This document shows positions 46,804-55,467 of a stretch of 64,000 nucleotides of DNA, piece by piece (position 1 is the first letter of the stretch; every line of letters begins with the position of its first letter). The DNA lies in assembly GCA_964592405.1 (NCBI GenBank), contig CAZQBY010000006.1, forward strand, positions 13,007 to 77,006, in the 5' to 3' direction. Source of the DNA: CAZQBY01 sp964592405 [NCBI: uncultured archaeon] (GTDB taxonomy: Archaea > Altiarchaeota > Altiarchaeia > JAFGQM01). The notes under the pieces are model-generated. The model was not told the origin of the DNA. It searched no databases and saw only the letters and a list, made by a program, of their open reading frames with translations. A program made the translations under genes and the position numbers.

Positions 46804-49752
46804 ATGGTCTGTGACTACCGGCGTATAGAGGAGAAATGGAGGAGGAAATGGGCTGATGCAGGAGTATTTGAGCCGGAGCCATCGGAAAAGCCGAAATTCT
46901 ACATAACTGTAGCCTATCCCTACCCTTCTGGAGGCATGCACGTTGGCCATGCGCGCACATATACGGTACCGGATATCTTCGCCAGATACAAGCGCATGAA
47001 GGGCTATAATGTCCTTTTCCCAATGGCATGGCATGTGACCGGAACCCCCATAGTCGGCGCGGTCAAGCGCATGAAGGAGGGTGAAGAAAAACAGCTCCGT
47101 GTTCTCAGGGATATTTATGGCGTTACTGGAGAGGAGATGAAGAAGATGCAAACCCCCATGGACTACGCGCGCTACTTCATCGAGAACCATTACATTCCCG
47201 GAATGAAGGGCATGGGCTATTCCATAGACTGGCGCCGACAGTTCACGACAAATGACCCTCACTACAGCAGGTTTATAACATGGCAGTACAATACACTCTA
47301 CAGATATGGTCTTGTCCGTGAGGGCAAGCACCCTGTAAGATACTGTACGGGTTGCAGAAATCCGGTTACCGCGCATGACATTCTTGAAGGGGAGGAGGCC
47401 GAGATGCAGGAATGGACCCTGTTGAAATTCAGATTTGAAGACCCGACTGGAGACCCGAAACTGAAAACTGAAAACTGTTTCATCATTGCGGCCACCCTTC
47501 GTCCGGAGACCATGTATGGCCAGACAAACATGTGGGTAAATCCTGATGTGGAATACGTCAGGGCCAGGGTGGGCAGTGAGTGCTGGATAATCAGCAGGGA
47601 ATGTGCCGAGAAGCTGCCGTATCAGGACAAGAAGGTGCAGATACTTGGCACAATAAGGGGGAGCGAGATGGTTGGTAGGTATTGCCATGCGCCTGCGATA
47701 GACAGGAATATCATAATACTGCCGTCCAGCTTCCCAGATCCGGCGATCGGAACCGGACTTGTCACCTCCGTCCCGTCGGATGCCCCATATGACTGGGTTG
47801 CGCTCAGACAACTGCAGGAGAGCAGGGAGGAATGCGAGAGGTATGGTCTGGACTGGGAGGAAATAAAGAAGATTGAGGTCATACCAATCATCCGGACAAA
47901 GAAATTTGGCGAAAATGCAGCCCTTAAGATAGTTGGGGACATGGGGATCAGGAGCCAGAATGAGACAGAAAAGCTGGAGGCTGCGACGAAGGAGGTCTAC
48001 AAGGAGGGATTCCACACAGGTGTCATGCTGGATACGTGTGGTCCATACTCCGGCATGCCGGTGGAGCGCGCAAAAGAAGCTATGCGTGAGGCCTTTCTGG
48101 AACAGGGTCTGGCTGATGTGATGTATGACTTCTCCGAGCCCGTTATCTGCAGATGTGGAAAAAAGGTAGTGGTGGCTAATGCGGACTCATGGTTTCTGAG
48201 ATACTCCGACAGCGAATGGAAGGCCAAGACTAGGGGCTGTGTCCAGAACCTGAAATGCATACCGGAGAATACCCGCAGTGAATATAACCACACCATCGAC
48301 TGGCTGAAGGACTGGCCCTGTATACGCAATTTTGGGCTTGGAACCAAGCTGCCGTTTGATGAGCGCTTTATAATCGAGCCGCTTTCTGACTCCACGATAT
48401 ATATGGCCTTTTACACGATATCCCACCTAATCAGGGACATTGAGCCAGAGAAGCTGACGGAGGACTTCTTCAACTTCGTTTTCAGGGGGGAGGGGACTCT
48501 GGACGATGTGGCGAGGAAGACCGGTATAGAGAAGGGCAGGTTGGACAGAATTAAGGCTTCGTTTGACTACTGGTATCCACTGGACTGGAGGTGCTCAGCC
48601 TCAGAGCTCATAGGCAATCATCTGACCTTCATGATATTTCACCACACAGCGCTGTTTCCATTTAACAAATGGCCAAAGGGGATTGTGGCATTCGGCGTGG
48701 GCCTGTTGGAAGGGCAGAAAATGTCTTCCTCTAGGGGCAATGTTGTCCTGCTGAAAGAAGCACTTGAACGCCATGGTGCCGATGTTGTCCGGCTGTTTCT
48801 GATGAGCAATGCTGAGCCCTGGCAGGACTTCGACTGGCGCGAGAACGAGGTTATGGGTGCGAAGAAGGCACTTGCAAGGTTTTGGGCATTTGCGCAATCG
48901 GTGAGGAAACTTGGTAATTTAGGTGAATCATCTCCGGACCAACAATCTCCGGACCAACAATCTCCGGACCAACAATCTCCGGACACACAATCTCCGGACC
49001 AACAATCTCCGGGCGCACAATCCCCGGACAGAGAATATGCGCGCACATCCATAGATAAATGGCTCATCTCAAAGCTACAGGCAATCAAGAGGGAGGTTGG
49101 CGAGGCTCTTGAGGGCTTTCAGACAAGAAAGGCTCTCCAGTCCGGGTTTTTTGAGGTTTTCCCTGTTCTGAGGTGGTATGAGCGGAGGGGGGGAAATAAC
49201 GCCGCAGTCCTCAGGGAGTTCCTCTCCGAATGGGTCAGACTGATGGCACCTTTCACACCCTACATCTGTGAGGAGATATGGTCTTGGATTGGAGACGGTT
49301 TTGTAATTGATGCCCCATATCCAGAGGCAGATGAGTCAAGGAGGTTTACAAAGGCCGAAGCAGCCGAGGCCCTGATTGAGAGACTACTGGCAGATATTGA
49401 AAAGATTGTGGAGATGACCGGCAAAAAGCCGAAGCGAATTCTTGTTTACACAGCAGATGACTGGAAATACCGGCTTTTCGAAGAGGTGAAAAAGGGCGTG
49501 CAGACAGCTGATATAATGAGGAACAAGGAATTTGAAGATTACAGAAAAGAAGCGGCCCGGCTGGTCCAGAAGGCAAACGCGGCAGAGTTCGTTCCGGGAT
49601 GGACAAGAGAGGATGATAATTCCACACTCCTTGATGCACTGGAGTTCTTGAAAAGGGAGCTGGCCTGTAGTGTGGCCATAAATCCAAAAGAGGATCCGCA
49701 GGACAGGGCGCGCTTTGCACTGCCTATGAGACCTGCCATTTATTTGGAATAA
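46804..49752 (+). CDS. leuS: Leucyl-tRNA synthetase, archaeal type
   Basis: The 982-residue class I synthetase has the HIGH motif as H46VGH49, a large CP1 editing domain, and KMSSS at 639-643 with SRGN after it. The C-terminal anticodon-binding region ends AINPKEDPQDRARFALPMRPAIYLE. Unusually, residues 710-744 between the catalytic core and the anticodon-binding domain are a run of seven SPDQQ-like pentapeptides. It is divergent from the ectoprotease gene with 103 bp between them. Confidence 0.97.
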   Translation: MVCDYRRIEEKWRRKWADAGVFEPEPSEKPKFYITVAYPYPSGGMHVGHARTYTVPDIFARYKRMKGYNVLFPMAWHVTGTPIVGAVKRMKEGEEKQLRVLRDIYGVTGEEMKKMQTPMDYARYFIENHYIPGMKGMGYSIDWRRQFTTNDPHYSRFITWQYNTLYRYGLVREGKHPVRYCTGCRNPVTAHDILEGEEAEMQEWTLLKFRFEDPTGDPKLKTENCFIIAATLRPETMYGQTNMWVNPDVEYVRARVGSECWIISRECAEKLPYQDKKVQILGTIRGSEMVGRYCHAPAIDRNIIILPSSFPDPAIGTGLVTSVPSDAPYDWVALRQLQESREECERYGLDWEEIKKIEVIPIIRTKKFGENAALKIVGDMGIRSQNETEKLEAATKEVYKEGFHTGVMLDTCGPYSGMPVERAKEAMREAFLEQGLADVMYDFSEPVICRCGKKVVVANADSWFLRYSDSEWKAKTRGCVQNLKCIPENTRSEYNHTIDWLKDWPCIRNFGLGTKLPFDERFIIEPLSDSTIYMAFYTISHLIRDIEPEKLTEDFFNFVFRGEGTLDDVARKTGIEKGRLDRIKASFDYWYPLDWRCSASELIGNHLTFMIFHHTALFPFNKWPKGIVAFGVGLLEGQKMSSSRGNVVLLKEALERHGADVVRLFLMSNAEPWQDFDWRENEVMGAKKALARFWAFAQSVRKLGNLGESSPDQQSPDQQSPDQQSPDTQSPDQQSPGAQSPDREYARTSIDKWLISKLQAIKREVGEALEGFQTRKALQSGFFEVFPVLRWYERRGGNNAAVLREFLSEWVRLMAPFTPYICEEIWSWIGDGFVIDAPYPEADESRRFTKAEAAEALIERLLADIEKIVEMTGKKPKRILVYTADDWKYRLFEEVKKGVQTADIMRNKEFEDYRKEAARLVQKANAAEFVPGWTREDDNSTLLDALEFLKRELACSVAINPKEDPQDRARFALPMRPAIYLE
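48931..49035 (+). repeat. 15-bp tandem repeat inside leuS (seven copies)
   Basis: The unit TCTCCGGACCAACAA occurs four times exactly (48931, 48946, 48961, 48991). Variants start at 48976, 49006 and 49021. It keeps the frame and codes for SPDQQ-type pentapeptides. The near-identity of the copies shows recent expansion. Confidence 0.95.
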
Positions 49753-49819
49753 CAGAAGTCAAATTCAATGTGCTGTTTGATTGTGCCAAACATATACAGC
49801 AGAAATATACGCAGGAATG

Positions 49820-49855
49820 CACACCAAAATACACACCAAAATACACACCAAAAAT
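49820..49855 (+). repeat. 12-bp tandem repeat upstream of the PfkB kinase gene
   Basis: CACACCAAAATA occurs at 49820 and 49832, with a near copy at 49844 that has one extra A. It ends 5 bp before the start codon. The spacing is about one helical turn. Confidence 0.75.
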
Positions 49856-49860
49856 AAAAA

Positions 49861-50754
49861 ATGAAAATAGTTTCCATAGGTGCGGTTCTCATGGATCAGG
49901 TAGCCTTAGTTTCGCGCTTTCCGGGCGAGGATGATGAGGTTTTCGTCCCCTGCTTGGAGCTGAGGCCGGGTGGCTCTGCAGCAAATTTTGCAGTATTCTG
50001 TTCGCGACTTGGTGGGAAAGCGGGCTTTGTTGGGAAGGTGGGCAGGGACAATTTTGGCGACGTGCTCATATCAGACCTGGTGAGTGAGGGGGTTGACACA
50101 AACGGTGTTGTGCGTTCTGATTTACCAACCGGAACAGTGTTCATTGCGGTCCGCTCAGATGGCCAGCGCATGATGTTTGCCTGTTCCGGGGCAGCAAATG
50201 ACCTGCATGAATCGGATATCAGCCCACATTACCTGAACAGGTTTGACCATCTGCACTTGGCAGACCTGAATAATATCGCCGTATTGAAACATGCCGCTTC
50301 TCTCTTTGAGGGCAGTGTCAGCCTTAATCCGGGTGCCCTGATAGCAGACAAAGGAAAGGAGGCACTTGACCTGATAAAGGAGGTGGATATCCTCATATGC
50401 TCAAAGAACGAGGCCAGAAAGCTTACTGGTGAGAAATCCATTGAAAACTGCCTTCAGACACTCACCGACATGGGTCCTGAGACTGCCGTTGTGACATGTG
50501 GCCCGGAACCGCCACTGGCTATGAGCAGGGAGGGTGCTACAGTGACGGCCCAGACGCATGACATCAAGATTGTTGACACCACAGGTGCCGGAGATTCATT
50601 TTCAGCAGGGTTTGTGTCCGAGTTTCTGAGAAGCAGGGACATGGGGCAGGCCCTCAGATTTGGGGTTGCAACAGCAGAAATAGTCATACAACACAGGGGA
50701 GCGCGCGCGGGCCTGAAAAATCGCAAGCAGGTTGAGCGAGTCCTTCCTGCCTAA
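49861..50754 (+). CDS. PfkB-family (ribokinase-like) sugar kinase
   Basis: The 297-residue kinase has the N-terminal RPGGSAANFA motif and the C-terminal anion hole and base motif D239TTGAGD245SF (D245 catalytic), as in ribokinase, fructokinase and nucleoside kinases. The substrate cannot be told. The stop overlaps the stop of the convergent ACT-domain gene by 3 bp. Confidence 0.9.
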   Translation: MKIVSIGAVLMDQVALVSRFPGEDDEVFVPCLELRPGGSAANFAVFCSRLGGKAGFVGKVGRDNFGDVLISDLVSEGVDTNGVVRSDLPTGTVFIAVRSDGQRMMFACSGAANDLHESDISPHYLNRFDHLHLADLNNIAVLKHAASLFEGSVSLNPGALIADKGKEALDLIKEVDILICSKNEARKLTGEKSIENCLQTLTDMGPETAVVTCGPEPPLAMSREGATVTAQTHDIKIVDTTGAGDSFSAGFVSEFLRSRDMGQALRFGVATAEIVIQHRGARAGLKNRKQVERVLPA

Positions 50755-51404
50755 TATCTCTTTCCTCTCTGCTTGTTTATGTCAAACTCGGCAGTCCTGG
50801 CTATGGCCATAACAGCCATTACACCTGCCTGTACCGGATCAGTGACAATCAGATCAGCCGCTTTTGCGGCGGACCCGGGCATGTTCAGCGATATGACTAT
50901 GACTCCCAGATCCCTTATTTCCTTCACGGCATCCGTTATCCTGCCGCCCATAATTGAACCTGCCAGGACCAGCACCTCTGCCCTGGAAAGCCTTGCAACC
51001 GCCCTGACAGCATTTTCCAGTTTGTCCTCACCCACTAGGGGAATCGTGTCCACGGATATCTTTTCCCCCCTTATATTGTGGCGGTCGGCTTCACTTATGG
51101 CACCTTTGGCAACTTCAGCCACCTGTGCACCGCCCCCGATAATGATAACCCTCTTTCCATAAACCTCACTGAATGTGGGCACTTCCTTCAGGCTTATCAC
51201 CGGCTTCAGCCCGGATATCGCTTTTTTGACTCCCTCCTTATCTTCAACTCCTTCCAGCTCAAGATATATTTTGGCCTTGTTCTTTCTCTTCTCCCCTGTG
51301 GTAATGTGGCTTATGTTTATTCCGCCTGCCGATATTACCCCTGTTATGGAATTCAGAACACCCGGCCTGTCCTCGACAGTCAGATCCAAGGCAATCCTGC
51401 TCAT
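50751..51404 (-). CDS. ACT-domain protein, COG2061/DUF5612-like
   Basis: The 217-residue product has an N-terminal ACT domain (LTVEDRPGVLNSITGVIS, about 1-75) and a C-terminal domain with VIIIGGGAQVAEVAKGAI, a Rossmann-like GxGGxxxE pattern. This matches a conserved archaeal family of unknown function; the family name is from memory. It overlaps argD by 4 bp as the last gene of the arginine operon, so it may sense an amino acid and regulate that pathway (inference). Confidence 0.78.
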   Translation of the reverse strand: MSRIALDLTVEDRPGVLNSITGVISAGGINISHITTGEKRKNKAKIYLELEGVEDKEGVKKAISGLKPVISLKEVPTFSEVYGKRVIIIGGGAQVAEVAKGAISEADRHNIRGEKISVDTIPLVGEDKLENAVRAVARLSRAEVLVLAGSIMGGRITDAVKEIRDLGVIVISLNMPGSAAKAADLIVTDPVQAGVMAVMAIARTAEFDINKQRGKRY

Positions 51405-52570
51405 CTTATGGCCTCCATTAGATTCTCAGCCGCAAAATTGATTTCCTCTTTTGATAGGATGAGTGGTGGCAACATCCTTATAACAGTCTTATCGGTTACA
51501 TTGACTAAAATACCCCTGCTCCGCATATCCTCCATTACGGTCTTTGCCTTCTCTTTGGATTCCAGCTCTAGGGCGATCATTAGTCCAAGACCCCTTGCAC
51601 CCTCATGGTCTAGACAACTGAGAAAGTATCTGCCAATCTCTGCCGCATGCTTCATCAGGCCATTATCCAGAATTGTCTCCACAGTTGCTATACCTGCTGC
51701 ACAGGCCAGTGGCCCGCCACCAAAAGTCGAGCCGTGATCACCTTTCCCTATGGAAGATGCAATATTCTCAGCCACCAGGGTTACGCCCATGGGAAACCCG
51801 TTGCCTATACCCTTGGCGATTGTTATGATATCCGGCCTGACACCGGTATGCTCAAATGCAAAGAATTTTCCAGTCCGCCCAACCCCGGTCTGGACCTCAT
51901 CTGTGACCATAAGCGCTCCGTTGGCATCGCACAACTCGCGCACCTCCCTGAAATACTCTACGCTGTCCTCCAGACTATCCTTGGGAAACCTAACGCCTCC
52001 CTCTCCCTGAATGAATTCAAGGAAAACCGCTGCTGTATCTGCATCCATTGCAGCTTTCAGGGAATCTATGTTGCCATACTCCACTATCCTAACATTCGGC
52101 ATCAGAGGCCTGAACGGTTCCTGATATTTCTTTTTGTCCGTTATCGCAAGAGCTCCAAAGGTCCTGCCATGAAAACTGTTGCTCATGGCGATTATGCCAT
52201 GCCGCTTTGTATGCTTCCTCGCAAACTTGATGGCTGCTTCGTTTGCTTCTGCTCCGGAATTGCAGAAAAAGGCTTTGGTCTTCATCGGGGCAAGATCGCT
52301 GAGCATCTCTGCCAGCCTCGCCTGGTTTTCTATGTAGTATAGGTTGGAAACATGCATGAGTTTTCCTGCCTGTTCCCTGATGGCCTTTACAACCCTTGGA
52401 TGTGCATGACCAAGAGGCACACAGGCTATACCCCCTATCAGATCCAGATATTCGTTGCCTTCAGAGTCCCAGACCCTGCATCCGCTACCCCTGACCAACT
52501 CCAGTGGATACCGCTCGTAGGTTTGCAGAACAAACCTCTCATCCAGTCTTTTCAATATCTCAAAGTCCAT
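51401..52570 (-). CDS. argD: Acetylornithine aminotransferase
   Basis: This 389-residue PLP enzyme converts N-acetylglutamate semialdehyde to N-acetylornithine. It has CNSGAEANE, SFHGRTFGAL, VTDEVQTGVGRTG (D224) and the PLP lysine in IAKGIGNGFPMG (K253). Lysine-pathway (LysW-type) use cannot be excluded from the sequence, but argB and argJ lie upstream in the same operon. The 114-bp gap to argB holds a 16-bp tandem repeat and AT-rich boxes, so a second promoter is possible. Confidence 0.93.
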   Translation of the reverse strand: MDFEILKRLDERFVLQTYERYPLELVRGSGCRVWDSEGNEYLDLIGGIACVPLGHAHPRVVKAIREQAGKLMHVSNLYYIENQARLAEMLSDLAPMKTKAFFCNSGAEANEAAIKFARKHTKRHGIIAMSNSFHGRTFGALAITDKKKYQEPFRPLMPNVRIVEYGNIDSLKAAMDADTAAVFLEFIQGEGGVRFPKDSLEDSVEYFREVRELCDANGALMVTDEVQTGVGRTGKFFAFEHTGVRPDIITIAKGIGNGFPMGVTLVAENIASSIGKGDHGSTFGGGPLACAAGIATVETILDNGLMKHAAEIGRYFLSCLDHEGARGLGLMIALELESKEKAKTVMEDMRSRGILVNVTDKTVIRMLPPLILSKEEINFAAENLMEAIR

Positions 52571-52637
52571 CCATTCCTGTCCATCCCTATACAGAACCTT
52601 ATATGGGAAGTTACAATGGAAATTTATACAAACTTAT

Positions 52638-52669
52638 ACAAAAACTGCCACTAACAAAAACTGCCACTA
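52638..52669 (-). repeat. Perfect 16-bp tandem duplication between argB and argD
   Basis: ACAAAAACTGCCACTA (plus strand) occurs at 52638-52653 and 52654-52669 without a mismatch. It lies 70-100 bp upstream of the argD start, next to TATA-like sequence (TATAC at 52634 and 52624 on the plus strand). It may hold paired regulator sites. Confidence 0.8.
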
Positions 52670-52684
52670 AAACCCACAAGGACA

Positions 52685-53521
52685 TCACTCGGTTATCATT
52701 GTCCCAATTCCCCTGTCTGTAAAAACCTCTATAAGAAGAGAATGCTCCCTGCATCCATCTATTATGTGAGCACTTTTGACACCAGCCTCAATAGCCTCAA
52801 TTATTGCTTTGGTTTTTGGAACCATGCCTCCGCGCAGCTCTTCCCACTTGAGCTTCTGTTTGAGTTCCTTGGTGCTTATGGATGAAATCAGTGATTTCTT
52901 ATCGTTCTCGTCCTCCAGCAGGCCCGGAACGTTTGTGAGGTAAATAAGTTTCTCTGCACCCATTGCCTTGGCTATCGCTGCGGCCAGATCATCAGCATTG
53001 ATGTTAACCGCCTTCCCCCTTTCATCCAGCCCTATCGGCTGGACCACGGGGGTATAACCCTGCTCGAGTAGCCCTTCCAGGACCGACTTGTCGATAGAGC
53101 TGATTCGGCCAACATTTCCCAGTTTTTCCATCCGCTTTGCACGCACCATCTTCCCGCTCTTGCCTGTTGTTCCGATCGCCTTGCAGTTCAGGTTTTCCAG
53201 CTCTTCAACTATCTCACTGTTTACCCTTCCGAGAACCATGGTTACAACATCAAGTGTCTTATCATCTGTGTGGCGTAGCCCCTCAACAAACCTGACTTTC
53301 AGCCCAAGCTTCTCGCTCAGTCTGCTTATCTCCTTCCCCCCGCCATGCACCAGTATAAGCTTTATACCAACAAACTTGAGCAGTGCGACATCTTCCAGTA
53401 TTGTGAGCCTGGTCTTCTCATCGACCAGCATGCTGCCGCCCAGTTTTATAACAAAAACCTTGCCATTGAATCTTCTGATGTAGGGTATAGCCTCTATTAG
53501 GGTTTTTATCTGGTTCATCAT
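52685..53521 (-). CDS. argB: Acetylglutamate kinase
   Basis: The 278-residue kinase phosphorylates N-acetylglutamate. It has KVFVIKLGGSML, LVHGGGKEI, NINADDLAAAIAKAM and LTNVPGLLEDE, all typical of ArgB. The start overlaps the argJ stop by 4 bp. Confidence 0.95.
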   Translation of the reverse strand: MMNQIKTLIEAIPYIRRFNGKVFVIKLGGSMLVDEKTRLTILEDVALLKFVGIKLILVHGGGKEISRLSEKLGLKVRFVEGLRHTDDKTLDVVTMVLGRVNSEIVEELENLNCKAIGTTGKSGKMVRAKRMEKLGNVGRISSIDKSVLEGLLEQGYTPVVQPIGLDERGKAVNINADDLAAAIAKAMGAEKLIYLTNVPGLLEDENDKKSLISSISTKELKQKLKWEELRGGMVPKTKAIIEAIEAGVKSAHIIDGCREHSLLIEVFTDRGIGTMITE

Positions 53522-54678
53522 GTATATTCTGCATTGATTTTTATATATTCATAGGACATGTCCCCAGACCAGGCTTTTGCAGATCCTCTTCCCAAACCCA
53601 GCTCAACAATTATGCGTATCTTCTCAGCCTTTTTCATCTCTTCGCTGAGTGTCTCCCTGTCGAAGTCCTGTGCAAAACCGTCGAAGAGCAGGTATCTCTG
53701 GCCGCCTACTTCATACCATATCTTCAGTTTGTCCTCCTCCAGCTCAGCTCCCGACCGGCCGGCTGCAGCTGCAACCCTCCCCCAGTTTGGGTTGTTGCCG
53801 AAGACAGATGTCTTGACCAAACAGGAATCAGCTATGGCACGCGCAACCAGCTTGGCATCCTCCTTGTTTTTGGCTCCGGTTACCTCTATCTCTATAAGTG
53901 TTGTCACGCCCTCTCCATCCGCTATGATCATCCCGGCCATCTCCTGACAGAAGATGGTGAGCGCTTCTGCAAAATTTCCAGCAGTCTTCTCACCTGTTGA
54001 CACCAGCAGGACCATATCATTTGTGCTCATGTCGTTGTCCACAGACATCATATTGAAGCTCCCATCTACAGCCTTCTTTAGGTCTCCCTTCTTGAATTTG
54101 GCATCCGTTACAATAAAGCAGAGCATTGTAGCCATATTTGGGTGTATCATCCCGGCACCCTTAGCTATGCCGCCGATCTTAAATTCTCCAAAGTCTATGC
54201 AGAGTTCTTTGGGTCTGGTATCCGTTGTCATGATTGCCTTGGCAGCATCTTCGCTGTTATCGCCCAGAATCCTGACTGCCCGCTCTATCTGGTTCTTAAT
54301 CAGGGTGGTGTCCATATACCTCCCTATAATCCCGGTGGAGGCGACCACAATGTTATTCTCATCTATTCTGAGCTCCTCGGCGACCTTCCACGCAATACCC
54401 TCTGCATCACGCAGACCCTGTTCTCCGGTTGAGCAGTTGGCGTTGCCGGAGTTGATAACTATGGCCTGTACACCATTCTTTATGCGCTTGCGCGTTATCT
54501 TGATTGAGGCAGAGACTATCTTGTTGTTTGTGTAAACCCCATCAGCCTCACAGACCTTGTCGAAGACTATAAGCGCCAGTCCGTTCTTGCCATCCCTAAC
54601 GCCGGCGGTTTTTACACCAAGATTGTTCAGCCCACCTTCAAGATTTTTCAGCTTTTTCATACCATTTAGTTTGAGCAT
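53518..54678 (-). CDS. argJ: Glutamate N-acetyltransferase (ornithine acetyltransferase)
   Basis: ArgJ recycles the acetyl group from N-acetylornithine to glutamate. The autocleavage and nucleophile site KGAGMIHPNMATML is present, with the Thr encoded at 54127-54129, so the precursor should cut itself into alpha and beta chains. The GNPNWGRVAAAAGRSG motif is also present. ATG 54678 and ATG 54660 are both possible starts; 54702 extends into a poorly conserved stretch. It is the first gene of argJ-argB-argD-ACT. Presence of ArgJ implies the cyclic acetyl pathway, with no need for a separate ArgE. Confidence 0.93.
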   Translation of the reverse strand: MLKLNGMKKLKNLEGGLNNLGVKTAGVRDGKNGLALIVFDKVCEADGVYTNNKIVSASIKITRKRIKNGVQAIVINSGNANCSTGEQGLRDAEGIAWKVAEELRIDENNIVVASTGIIGRYMDTTLIKNQIERAVRILGDNSEDAAKAIMTTDTRPKELCIDFGEFKIGGIAKGAGMIHPNMATMLCFIVTDAKFKKGDLKKAVDGSFNMMSVDNDMSTNDMVLLVSTGEKTAGNFAEALTIFCQEMAGMIIADGEGVTTLIEIEVTGAKNKEDAKLVARAIADSCLVKTSVFGNNPNWGRVAAAAGRSGAELEEDKLKIWYEVGGQRYLLFDGFAQDFDRETLSEEMKKAEKIRIIVELGLGRGSAKAWSGDMSYEYIKINAEYT

Positions 54679-54728
54679 TTGGGGAAAAAAACCGCAAAAC
54701 AAAAAACCGTGAAATCAGCGAAAACCGG

Positions 54729-54738
54729 TTTTTATATA
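54729..54738 (+). promoter_or_regulatory. TATA box of the S15 leader RNA
   Basis: GTTTTTATAT lies about 28 nt before the first paired base of the leader RNA at 54763, so transcription should start at about 54760. This is a strong TATA match. Confidence 0.6.
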
Positions 54739-54761
54739 CCTTCCATCAAATTAAGCGCTTA

Positions 54762-54893
54762 TTTCTTAGGGCAGGCCGGTACTGGCATAAGTCAAGCTGT
54801 GTTTGTGTGGGCAAAATCCGCACACAGGTAGGGATGAAGTCCCGTACTAACCTGCGCCACAAATCAGGTCTACAGGCCCCTAAGAATCACCGA
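54762..54893 (+). ncRNA. Structured leader RNA or small RNA upstream of S15
   Basis: A perfect 9-bp stem closes the segment: TTCTTAGGG at 54763-54771 pairs with CCCTAAGAA at 54878-54886. Inside are a GTGTGGG...CCGCACAC hairpin (about 54803-54825), a composite hairpin CAGGT...ACCTG enclosing GGGATGAAGTCCC (about 54825-54854), and a possible GCAGG/CCTGC helix that competes with it. The predicted start lies at the 5' edge of the stem, and the 3' edge lies 12 nt before the S15 ATG. It does not look like 5S, SRP, RNase P or a riboswitch I know. It may be an autoregulatory S15 leader or a stable RNA. Confidence 0.6.
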
Positions 54894-54898
54894 CAAAA

Positions 54899-55354
54899 AT
54901 GGCAAGGATACATGCAAGGAGGAAGGGGAAGAGTGGGAGCACAAAGCCACCGGTATTACAGGCCGACAAGTGGCTTGAATACACCCACAATGAGATATTT
55001 GATCTGATAGCAGAGCTGGCAAAAAAGGGAAAGAGTGCCTCTGAGATAGGCAACATACTCAGGGACCGGTATGGAGTTCCGGATGTCAAGGCCATTACTG
55101 GAAAGAAGATAACTGAGGTCCTCAGGGAAAGGGGACTCAGCCCGAACTTGCCTGAGGATCTGGGCAATCTGCTCAGGCAGGCTCTCAAACTCAGAAAGCA
55201 CTTGGAGAGAAACAAGAACGACAAGAGCAACCGCAGGGGCTTGGAGCTGACCGAATCCAAGATAAAGCGGCTGGTGCGCTATTACAAGGGGAAGGGCATA
55301 CTCCCGGCCAGCTTCTATTACGATGTGAATAAAATCGAACTTCTGTTGCGATGA
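54899..55354 (+). CDS. rps15: 30S ribosomal protein S15 (archaeal/eukaryal S13e type)
   Basis: The 151-residue protein begins MARIHARRKGKSGSTKP and ends GILPASFYYDVNKIELLLR, with the central SNRRGLELTESKIKRLVRYY of uS15. The length is typical of archaea. The stop overlaps the next small gene as ATGA. Confidence 0.97.
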   Translation: MARIHARRKGKSGSTKPPVLQADKWLEYTHNEIFDLIAELAKKGKSASEIGNILRDRYGVPDVKAITGKKITEVLRERGLSPNLPEDLGNLLRQALKLRKHLERNKNDKSNRRGLELTESKIKRLVRYYKGKGILPASFYYDVNKIELLLR

Positions 55355-55467
55355 TACAACGTGTTCAGGTGAGAGTAAGTATAGGCACAGAGATTAAGGA
55401 ATTTGAAAGCAGGGATATGGATACTGTCATTGCAGATGTCGATTCCTATCTGGCCGGCAAAAGATGA
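55351..55467 (+). CDS. 38-residue Pcc1-like protein (half-size KEOPS subunit?)
   Basis: The small gene overlaps rps15 by ATGA and serS by ATGA, so it is clearly translated in series. The product reads as a beta strand (VQVRVSIGTEI) and an ExRDMDTVIADVDSYLAG helix. This resembles the C-terminal half of Pcc1, where a SLRAxxNSYL-like helix is conserved. Pcc1 is commonly encoded near rps15 and rps3ae in archaea. A full Pcc1 is about 80 residues, so this would be a truncated or half-domain form. I infer the family from gene order and a short motif only. Confidence 0.55.
   Translation: MIQRVQVRVSIGTEIKEFESRDMDTVIADVDSYLAGKR

Noticed and set aside
46717-48015. Open frame of 432 codons on the minus strand opposite leuS
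   Set aside because: It is antisense to the LeuRS catalytic and editing domains, which are clearly coding; no recognisable protein features.
48931-49035. Possible CRISPR array
   Set aside because: The 15-bp units are directly adjacent without spacers and stay in frame inside leuS.
54762-54893. 5S rRNA, SRP RNA, RNase P RNA or a known riboswitch
   Set aside because: None of the conserved loops I would expect from those families is present; only length and the closing stem are comparable.
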